Origin: JAGVPT01 sp035505655
Lineage (GTDB): Bacteria > Bacteroidota > Ignavibacteria > UBA10030 > UBA8401
Direction: 5' to 3'
NCBI GenBank assembly: GCA_035505655.1
Contig: DATJQP010000098.1
Coordinates: forward strand, 29,038 to 93,037
DNA length: 64,000 bases
Shown here: positions 27,101-33,754 of the stretch, in pieces
How the letters are laid out: every line of letters starts with the position of its first letter
How positions within the stretch are numbered: the first letter of the stretch is position 1
Program-made: the position numbers and the translations under genes
Notes under the pieces: model-generated
Databases searched by the model: none
Seen by the model: only the letters and a program-made list of their open reading frames with translations
What the model was told of the DNA's origin: nothing

Positions 27101-29494
27101 ACCGAAATCCGACTGCGGGTTGATCGTCTTGTAGAATTGCGTCGTGATTCCACCGACCGGAGCCGGGCTCGCAACCGTAGCAATGATCTGGTCCTGGACG
27201 GATTTGAGAAGGTCGATTTCTCCCGGAACCGTTGGATCCCCCCCCGAAAAAAAGAGGAACCGCTTGTTCCAATCATCGTACGGACTCGAGACGTACGAGC
27301 TGTAGACCGACCGGTATTGGGAGAGTTCTCCGACATTCTTTACCGGAATGCGGCCGACGTTCATCTGGGGGAGTCCGGTGATCGTATCGGCGAGAGCATA
27401 CGCCACGTCACTCACCGGATAACCGACGGAGGGGACGTAGTTGACGGCCGTCGAGTCTCCTTCGTAGTATTTGTAGTCGTACGAGGCGTCGCCCAGGAGA
27501 ACGAGAAACGACGGCATCGGTGGCTGCCAGCGGAAGGCAGAACGGACGTAGAGATGCACCGCGTCCGGAGTTGGATACCCGTAGCCAAACTCGTCATCAA
27601 TATCATCGACGTTAACCAGGCGCGTCGCAAGATGCTTCAGTGAACCGACGGTCTGGACATACTGCTGGGCTTCCGGGTAGAACTTGGAATTCGTGATCGC
27701 AATGTAATCGGTCTGGCTCGTGGTTGCCCGAAGCCCGGCAAAGGTTTTGACTTTTTTCACGAGGGGCGTATACGCTCTCGACTGCGGGATGATGCAATAC
27801 TGAGTCCCCGCATCGACAGTATCCGAGAACGTAAGGGTGAATGGAGCCGTCGACGAAAGCGAGAAGTTCGTGACCCTTTCGCCGGAGGGCTTGACTCGAT
27901 AGAGGAGCACATCGGCCGTCTGGAGCCCTGTCACCTGCACTGTCCGCAGTTTCTTGCCGGACACCGACCGAAAGTCGAAAAGCAGGGTATCGTTGACCAC
28001 GTTGAGACGGCGCGGGTATTCGACCTCAAACCAATCGTAGATGATCGTGTTCGGGTTTGATGCCGTCGGATATGAGAAAAGTGTCACCGAGTTGCCCCCA
28101 GGGGTCAGTGCCGTCGCGGGCGCCCGCCCCGTCAGGACCACCTCGGCTCCGCGATTGAGAACTACGGAACTGAGATCCCCGCTTGAATTGAGTCGCAGGG
28201 CGATATTGTGCGCCCCGACGTTCACGCTTGCCCCCCAACTGGCAAACTTGGCGTAGAGCGTGACGCTGTCGCCGGCGAGCGAGAAATCCGAAACGGAGAA
28301 GCTCGCCGATGCGCTTGCCCCGCCGTTGAGAAAATTCCAGGGCCACATGTCAAACGGGTTCCACCGGTAATCCTGCTGAGAATAGACGTCCGTGTTCGCA
28401 AGTTGAAGCCCGGGGTAGGGCCCCTGGCTCTCCAGGTGAAGGAACGCGGTGTAGGTCGTCAGTGTATCGGTCGTTGGAGCCAGGGATGGATTGGTCTTCA
28501 TGCGGAGACCGTCCTTCTGGCCCCACGTCAGCCAGAGAAGCGTGGTGTCTGTGTACCGGTTGAGGTATTCGTTGTATTCGTCGGCCAGATTCGTCGTGAT
28601 GATCCTCTGCTTCCCGGTGTAGTTCCGGAGCGCCGGAAACTCGAGATAGTCACCGTTGTCAAACGACCCATCGGCCTCGCCGGAAACAACTATCGGGACC
28701 TCCTTTCCACGATCGAAAAGCTGAAATGTCCTCGGGTCGATTGTCGTCCCCGACGGGAGGAATTTCTGGAGCTGATCCTTCGTAATGCGGTAGATGCCGT
28801 CGTCGGGAATAGCCAACTTGACATAGGTCGATGATGTGTTAAACCACCCGCCGGTGGTATCGTTCAGCGAAGGCATCGCGTACGGTTGAACAGAACCGTA
28901 GTTGAGGATCAGTTCCTTGAGTATTTTTTCGAACTGAGGATCGCCGCCTCCTTTGTGCGCGATGGTTTCGTTTGGCCGCGGCTGAGGAGAGGATATCTGC
29001 AGGTCGACGGTGCGGGAAAACTGTGCACCATCTGCGCTCGAGTTGCGGAAGAACGGAGTAACTTCAATACGCGCCAGGTAATATCCTCTGAACCATCCGT
29101 ATCCTGTTACGTGAACCGTTGGCGCGGACGCGAGCTCGGTCAGTGGGACCGGAACCGTCATTTCCCTCATCGAACCGGAATCTCTCGAGGACGCGGCCGG
29201 GAGCACTCTCGTCAGGGTCTTCCACCCTCTCCGCGCCGGGACGGATCCTACGATCCGGCACGAGATGGTGCTCCCCGGATCGAGCGCATAGTACATCACT
29301 CTTCGCGAGTATGGCGTCTCGTCGGTCGTGCGGGCGGGAGGGTCGAAGGTCAATTCAATCGTCTCGAAACCCGACGTAGAACCGAGAGCGGCGGCCGCCC
29401 CCCAACTGTGTCTCGTCACGGCTCGAGTCTGACCGAGGAGAGCAGCTTCCGCGAAAAAGACAAGGAGGAGAAGAATGGACAACCTTCGGGTCAT
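24155..29494 (-). CDS. C25 (gingipain/PorU-type) cysteine peptidase with C-terminal sorting-like domain
   Basis: A 1779-residue exported protein. Signal peptide at 1-21; a C25-propeptide-like region around 125-150 (VTGYGWFRGYYLARIEV); a C25 peptidase domain at about 596-950 beginning DYIAITNSKF, with probable catalytic His821 in SYIGHSG and Cys852 in DFGCSTGKF, ending in NNTLIGDPTVDL; then beta domains including a CARDB-like one (about 1480-1600, EGEIVNVGVTVFNVG); and a final about 95 residues (NIPNPFGNGTTFTFTL ... ANGVYFYRV) like a T9SS type A / FlgD-like sorting tail. It could be a PorU-like sortase or a secreted protease cargo. Start ATG 29494 overlaps the WecG stop by 4 bp. Confidence 0.88.
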   Translation of the reverse strand: MTRRLSILLLLVFFAEAALLGQTRAVTRHSWGAAAALGSTSGFETIELTFDPPARTTDETPYSRRVMYYALDPGSTISCRIVGSVPARRGWKTLTRVLPAASSRDSGSMREMTVPVPLTELASAPTVHVTGYGWFRGYYLARIEVTPFFRNSSADGAQFSRTVDLQISSPQPRPNETIAHKGGGDPQFEKILKELILNYGSVQPYAMPSLNDTTGGWFNTSSTYVKLAIPDDGIYRITKDQLQKFLPSGTTIDPRTFQLFDRGKEVPIVVSGEADGSFDNGDYLEFPALRNYTGKQRIITTNLADEYNEYLNRYTDTTLLWLTWGQKDGLRMKTNPSLAPTTDTLTTYTAFLHLESQGPYPGLQLANTDVYSQQDYRWNPFDMWPWNFLNGGASASASFSVSDFSLAGDSVTLYAKFASWGASVNVGAHNIALRLNSSGDLSSVVLNRGAEVVLTGRAPATALTPGGNSVTLFSYPTASNPNTIIYDWFEVEYPRRLNVVNDTLLFDFRSVSGKKLRTVQVTGLQTADVLLYRVKPSGERVTNFSLSSTAPFTLTFSDTVDAGTQYCIIPQSRAYTPLVKKVKTFAGLRATTSQTDYIAITNSKFYPEAQQYVQTVGSLKHLATRLVNVDDIDDEFGYGYPTPDAVHLYVRSAFRWQPPMPSFLVLLGDASYDYKYYEGDSTAVNYVPSVGYPVSDVAYALADTITGLPQMNVGRIPVKNVGELSQYRSVYSSYVSSPYDDWNKRFLFFSGGDPTVPGEIDLLKSVQDQIIATVASPAPVGGITTQFYKTINPQSDFGPLSPQAVADAISSGGVFISYIGHSGTQTWDNSIGDPLQLKNSRGRYSLITDFGCSTGKFAEPLITSFSEEFIVGSSASSVDYIGNSSLGFESIATSLPPRFYSAMLQDTILRVGETHLIAKLRQIAAEGLTTVNSIMLYNNTLIGDPTVDLAVPFLPNLVIQPGFITPVSQNVSDDQDSAAIRVVYANYGSVTRDTVEITIQQRYESTVVRSWTVRRPMPLVYDTLTVYASVRQLAGDHTLTVNIDPLNAIAELSKGDNSATKSFQVVTSEFKAVTPSPFSTGAASSLVLLNPTTQRYDPSQIITLDLDSLPDFSTPVELSSPMGIVTTSFSLGTLRKPARYYWRARFQSSTGNWTTGSFYLGAGSVGTLGEADSVDWQKNSLAHVAYAPGIGASIQSTLTSIQVISSGFLDGKFGVIDIGGANVLPSSFGRGHQVVVIDPAADTLVNLGTFDVYGNPAEADSLAAFLTAVPQGYYVAAGIIDEGSYHLTPAVYSAYHSIGSMYIDSVGYRDSWAIFGKKGLSPGSALESYKKSSTGKAVVETTLVHPEAFGTIVTPAIGPVSGWNQLSLSKNVPAGTHVAISMVGLLPSGSADTLFRSYDSSSVALQSIAATRYPTAQFIFSLQANSSLISPVLRSWSVRATPPPELVVSQNTLQLQKSSFQEGEIVNVGVTVFNVGLSPAESVVVAILTDDTGNLRTLKSAIIPLIKAGDSAGVSVQYDSRGRRGSHSFVVQVDPNDQIPELYKFNNTVSAPYTIFSDTVRPSLVLTIDDAQVVDGDFIRAHPSVTLQLRDPNGIPVSPSDTSIIYLEVDNNQVYFTGNSSIQFVPGTPPLIAQVLWSPELSEGTHTLRFYGKDAAGNSSDTTVINIQVANQLQLTNVFNIPNPFGNGTTFTFTLSGSDDPQSAHIKIYTVTGRLIQDLDISSRVHVGANGYKSSTDNLYWDGRDRDGSEIANGVYFYRVIIREGGQETTATQKLVKMR

Positions 29495-30243
29495 GCTCGC
29501 TCCAGCTTCTGTAACTTTTCCCGGAGAACAAGAAAGAGGAATCTCGGAATGCCAAGAAGGTAACGTCGCCAAAGCCGTCGCGGCTCCTGCAATAGCCTGA
29601 AGAGCCATTCGCCGTGGGCTTTCTGCCACTTTCCGGAGGCTCTTGCTTTTGTCCCCGACATGAATGCGATTCCGGCACCGACAGCGATACTGACCATGGG
29701 GTCGAGCCGATCATAGTGACGCCACAACCATCGATCCTGTTTCGGCGTGCCCATTCCCACGAGGAGAAGATCGGCGCGAGACTCATTGACAAGTGTAGGG
29801 ATCGCCTCGTCTTCGAGGTCGATGAATCCCTGGTGTGCTCCCGCTACAACAAGCCCCGGATATTCTCTGCGGAGACGGTCGCGCAATCGATCCAGCAACT
29901 GGTCGGTCTCTCCGAGGAAGAAGACACGCCATCGTCGGGCGCTCGCTTCTTTCATGATAACAGGATGAAGGTTGCTACCGTTCTGCGCCGTCGCGAACCC
30001 GTTTCGCCCGTAGAGAAACCGGGAGGCGGCGAAGATGCCGTACCCGTCGGGGAGAATGAGATCATAGTTCTTATAGAGGGACCCAATCTCAGGGTCGTCA
30101 TAAGCGAGAAGCGTATGGAAGAAATGAGGTTGGACGATTGACAGTTTCTTCCTCGACTCCACACCTTCGACGATTGCTCGCAGAATCTCGGCTTCGCCCA
30201 TCGTCTGGAACGGTATCCCGAGAATGTCGAGCGATTCATTCAC
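29491..30243 (-). CDS. WecG/TagA/CpsF-family glycosyltransferase
   Basis: A 250-residue GT26-family enzyme. These transfer N-acetylmannosamine-type sugars to a lipid-linked acceptor. Motifs: DGYGIFAASRFL, RRWRVFFLGE, and the highly conserved GMGTPKQDRWL; the C-terminal RRLWRRYLLGIPRFLFLVL is the membrane-association appendage typical of the TagA group. It overlaps the preceding glycosyltransferase gene by 4 bp and the C25 peptidase by 4 bp. The donor sugar is inferred from family only. Confidence 0.9.
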   Translation of the reverse strand: MNESLDILGIPFQTMGEAEILRAIVEGVESRKKLSIVQPHFFHTLLAYDDPEIGSLYKNYDLILPDGYGIFAASRFLYGRNGFATAQNGSNLHPVIMKEASARRWRVFFLGETDQLLDRLRDRLRREYPGLVVAGAHQGFIDLEDEAIPTLVNESRADLLLVGMGTPKQDRWLWRHYDRLDPMVSIAVGAGIAFMSGTKARASGKWQKAHGEWLFRLLQEPRRLWRRYLLGIPRFLFLVLREKLQKLERA

Positions 30244-31415
30244 GCGATCGCCGATCCGATATGATGCCGGTATATATTGACGGTCTCATCCACAAACCTA
30301 TCCATCGTAAACAGTTCATCGTATCGGATCCTGGCAGCCGCTCCCAGGCGGAGCACCTCGTCACGGTCGGCCAAAAGTCTGGCGATTGCATCGGCAAGAG
30401 CAGGTGGATCTTTCGGCGGGACGAGAATGCCGGTCTTGCCGTTGAGGATGAATTCCGCCACTCCCCCGACGTCCGTCGCTATGTGTGTCTTCCCGATGCT
30501 TGCCGCCTCGAGAAGAACATACGGCAAACCTTCGCGGACCGAGGACAACACCATAAAATCCGCTACATTAAAGAGCGCCTCGACATCGGCAAGAGCTCCC
30601 AGGAATCGCACATTGCGACCCAACTCAAGCCGCACGGCCAGATCCATCATCTCCCTTTTTTCCGTTCCGTCCCCGAGGAGAAAGAAGAGTGTCTGATCGA
30701 TGGCTCTTCTCCCCTTCAAAATATTGATGGCCTCAACCAGAGTCCTTCTATCCTTTGACGGGATGAACTGACCGACGCTTGCCACAACGCAGGATCTGGG
30801 CGGGATGGAGAACAGCTCTCGAATCTCCTTCTTCTTTCTCTCGGGGAGTTCCGCGAAGGGAGCTATCCCATAGTAGATCCGCCTCACTGTTGCCGGATCC
30901 TTCCGAAAATCGTTGACCAGCATCCTCGCAATGGCATCGCTGCACGCGATCGTAGTGTCTCCAAACAAAGAGAACAGTTTTCGAGTCGAAAACTGATTAT
31001 GGCATGTTGAGACATGGGGGATGCCTGTAAGTCGGGAAACGCCTCGCGCGAGAATATCGGAGTATCGCTTATGAGAATGAACCAGGACGATCCCTTCCCT
31101 TCGTATCTCGGAGACAAGCGTCCCAAAAGACCGGATGAATCCCGAAGGACGCTTGAGCCCGCTTCCTGCTTCAACAAGACCAAGATCGAGGAATTTGACC
31201 TCCTTCCTTAGGCGGTTGCAGAAAGGGCCCGCCGTCGCCCCTATGACCGGGGCGTATCCCCTCTCGAGGAGTCCATTCGCCAGATCCGCAACGTGTCGCT
31301 CGACGCCCCCCGGATCCATCCCGTCCGTCAGAAGAAGTATTCCGTTTTTCTTGGCCAAGGTATGTCTAAGGTCAACAACTGATATTCGGAAAACATTGCA
31401 TCCGCGTTCCGGCAT
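30240..31415 (-). CDS. Glycosyltransferase family 4
   Basis: A 391-residue GT-B enzyme. The N-terminal half has GMDPGGVERHVADLANGLLERG and LVHSHKRYSDILA; the C-terminal half has VASVGQFIPSKDRRTLVEA and the nucleotide-sugar site SSVREGLPYVLLEAASIGK followed by DVGGVAEFI. This is a retaining GT4 of polysaccharide synthesis. ATG 31415 is chosen; a TTG at 31436 would add seven residues. Overlaps wecG by 4 bp. Confidence 0.9.
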   Translation of the reverse strand: MPERGCNVFRISVVDLRHTLAKKNGILLLTDGMDPGGVERHVADLANGLLERGYAPVIGATAGPFCNRLRKEVKFLDLGLVEAGSGLKRPSGFIRSFGTLVSEIRREGIVLVHSHKRYSDILARGVSRLTGIPHVSTCHNQFSTRKLFSLFGDTTIACSDAIARMLVNDFRKDPATVRRIYYGIAPFAELPERKKKEIRELFSIPPRSCVVASVGQFIPSKDRRTLVEAINILKGRRAIDQTLFFLLGDGTEKREMMDLAVRLELGRNVRFLGALADVEALFNVADFMVLSSVREGLPYVLLEAASIGKTHIATDVGGVAEFILNGKTGILVPPKDPPALADAIARLLADRDEVLRLGAAARIRYDELFTMDRFVDETVNIYRHHIGSAIA

Positions 31416-31454
31416 CGCACGAAATTCAGTGCGCAACCGGGGGCTCGGACGAAT

Positions 31455-32642
31455 TCATTGTGTCCGCGATAGCAGTTTCTCGCAGAAGGCAACGAGCGCG
31501 GCGACTCTTCCCTCCCATCGATTTTCTTTCAGGAACTGCTCCATGGCCTCTGCTTGAATCTGCATTCTCCGACCGTTGATGAGACTATCAACTGTCGGAA
31601 TGAACTCCTCCCTTTTACGCGCGACATGAACCACGTTCTCAAAATATGTGACATCCGGAAAGAACGTCGATACCACCTGAAGATGCATGGAGAGCAGGTC
31701 ATAGACTCTCATTGGGCTCCCCTCGATATCTGAGCGGTAGGGAAGGATGCCGATATCAAAGTTAGCGATCTTCTCGAGAAGTTTCTCTTCTGATTCCGGC
31801 GGCGATAGGCGGATGTTTCTCTTCGATTTCAGCGCCTTTCGATAATTGCTGACGGTTCCAACATTCTCGATTGTGGCCGTCGGGAACCGGTCGGCCAGCT
31901 CGAGCAGCAGAGAGACGTCAATGTTCTCGGTGATGCGACCTACGGTCCCGATAATCGGTCGACTTTCGTCTGTCCGACCGCGACGCGGGATTCGACGCAT
32001 CGGCAGCGTCTCGTCGCACCCGTTCCGGACGAGGATTATCCCGGCAGATGAGCGCTTCGACGCCAGGCGGGAGAAACCCGCTTCGGTGTGCGCGATGAGA
32101 CCGTCGGCGTCCTTCATGAGCTCCTCGAAGAGAATCTCCATCCGGCGTTTGATCTGTGAGTTCCTGGAGTAGGTGGCGACGGAGTCCTGGTAGTCAAAAA
32201 GCACAGCCCGGTAGAGGGACCTGAAATCCTTCGCATAACCATCCCACCAGAAGGGCATGCTGACGATGGCCACGACCGGCTGCATGAGGGATCGAATGCG
32301 CTCCTCGAACCACCTCCTGAACAACCAACGATCGACGGTGGGCGTGAGACTTCCCCTGAAGAAGGTCGGGATTGGAGGCGGTGACCAGACCTGTAGGTTG
32401 TCCCCGGTGATTTTGAATGGGATGTTCTCCCGACGAGAAGGAAGAAATATCCGAGCGCTCGTCTCGCGGATGCCGGCAGCGACGGACGAGGGAGGATTCA
32501 GGTAAATCGTTCGCTTTCCGGCCCTCGACAACCCAAGCGCCAGAGCCCGCGTTCTGCTCCTTTGGCTATGCCAATCCTGAGGAGCAAAGAAAAGATATGT
32601 CGGGTCCACAGTATCCGTCTCGCCTCTCCGTGCCTCATTCAT
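31455..32642 (-). CDS. Glycosyltransferase (TuaH-like GT-B)
   Basis: A 395-residue protein whose start TYLFFAPQDWHSQRSRTRALALGLSRAG resembles TuaH-like glycosyltransferases of teichuronic-acid and capsule clusters. The C-terminal half carries GTVGRITENIDVSLLLELADRFP and FDIGILPYRSDIEGSPMRVYDLL, the GT-B donor site. ATG 32642 abuts the stop of the GT2 gene with no gap. Donor and acceptor are unknown. Confidence 0.83.
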   Translation of the reverse strand: MNEARRGETDTVDPTYLFFAPQDWHSQRSRTRALALGLSRAGKRTIYLNPPSSVAAGIRETSARIFLPSRRENIPFKITGDNLQVWSPPPIPTFFRGSLTPTVDRWLFRRWFEERIRSLMQPVVAIVSMPFWWDGYAKDFRSLYRAVLFDYQDSVATYSRNSQIKRRMEILFEELMKDADGLIAHTEAGFSRLASKRSSAGIILVRNGCDETLPMRRIPRRGRTDESRPIIGTVGRITENIDVSLLLELADRFPTATIENVGTVSNYRKALKSKRNIRLSPPESEEKLLEKIANFDIGILPYRSDIEGSPMRVYDLLSMHLQVVSTFFPDVTYFENVVHVARKREEFIPTVDSLINGRRMQIQAEAMEQFLKENRWEGRVAALVAFCEKLLSRTQ

Positions 32643-33602
32643 CTATGGAGAAAAAAAATGCCCCTTTCCATCCCGGCCCCGCAACAATCCTCCGATCGCA
32701 GTCGCTATTCCCTTCTCACGGAAGAATCTGAAGACGACGTCTCCCAGGCAACCGGCAACGTAGAATCTCCACGCTTCCATCCCGTGCGGCTTATTCCACA
32801 GAAGCTTTCGCAGATGGCGTCGGGCCATCTTCATGGTGCCATGGTAATACTCGAGTTTCCCCAATTGAAGGAGAACGTCCTTTTGTTCTTCGGCGTCAAT
32901 TGCGCTCCGGAACCGCTCCGTCAGATATCGATTAGCCATCTCATACGCACCCTTCGACTGAATATCTTTCAATCTCACCGAGATGGATCCCGGAGTGATC
33001 CGCTTTTTCAGCAACACGGCGGACAGGTTTCTGAACCGCGCCGTGCCGATCATCCGGAGCCAGAGATCGTAGTCAATCGCAGCTTCGAATCGTTCATTGA
33101 ACCCGCCGATCTTCGTCAGAGTTTCCCTTCTGATGAGTGCGGCTGGGAAACACATGGAACAGTGCACCGGCATCAACGCGACAATATCACCATGGTTGGC
33201 GGGGAGATGTTTGATCCCCATCGACGCGCCTGTCGCGTCGACCATTTGATACGAGCCGCTCATCGCATCGATCGTTTGGTCTTCCTTGAGTGCTTCCTGC
33301 TGAAGCGACAACCGGTCCGGCACCGAAATATCGTCCGCGTCGGCAAACGCAATCCATGGCGCATTCGTCTGAGCGAGCGCGAAATTCAGCGCTGCTCCAC
33401 GACCTCTGTGTTCGACCCTGAATATTCGCAACCGTGGATCCGACAGCCGGAGGATCTCCTCGTAGGAATGGTCCTCCGAACCATCGTCGACGACGATGAA
33501 ATCAAAATTGCCGACTGTCTGCCGAAGCAGGCTTTCGATCGCCGGCCTGACATAGTCTCCCTGATTGTAGACCGTCATGATTATGGAGATCGATTCAGCC
33601 AA
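32643..33602 (-). CDS. Glycosyltransferase family 2
   Basis: A 319-residue GT-A enzyme. N-terminal SIIMTVYNQGDYVRPAIESLL, then FIVVDDGSEDHS and the metal-binding DxD in AFADADDIS, all standard GT2 features; INxxDYDLWLRM-like AAIDYDLWLRM is the acceptor region. Start is TTG at 33602 with GGGAG about eight bases upstream; the first ATG would cut off the first strand. The gene is followed without a gap by the TuaH-like gene. Confidence 0.9.
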   Translation of the reverse strand: MAESISIIMTVYNQGDYVRPAIESLLRQTVGNFDFIVVDDGSEDHSYEEILRLSDPRLRIFRVEHRGRGAALNFALAQTNAPWIAFADADDISVPDRLSLQQEALKEDQTIDAMSGSYQMVDATGASMGIKHLPANHGDIVALMPVHCSMCFPAALIRRETLTKIGGFNERFEAAIDYDLWLRMIGTARFRNLSAVLLKKRITPGSISVRLKDIQSKGAYEMANRYLTERFRSAIDAEEQKDVLLQLGKLEYYHGTMKMARRHLRKLLWNKPHGMEAWRFYVAGCLGDVVFRFFREKGIATAIGGLLRGRDGKGHFFSP

Positions 33603-33754
33603 CAGAGTTACTCCCGGCCTTCGCTGCCTCAGCCCGGCCTTGCGACGAGCAGGCAGTCCATTCTGGTTTCAACGGAGCGGAAGTGATTGTTACAGATCCA
33701 CTCTTCATCAATGGACTCTCGTTGGAGAGGGCAGCCACCATCGTGAAACCTTCT

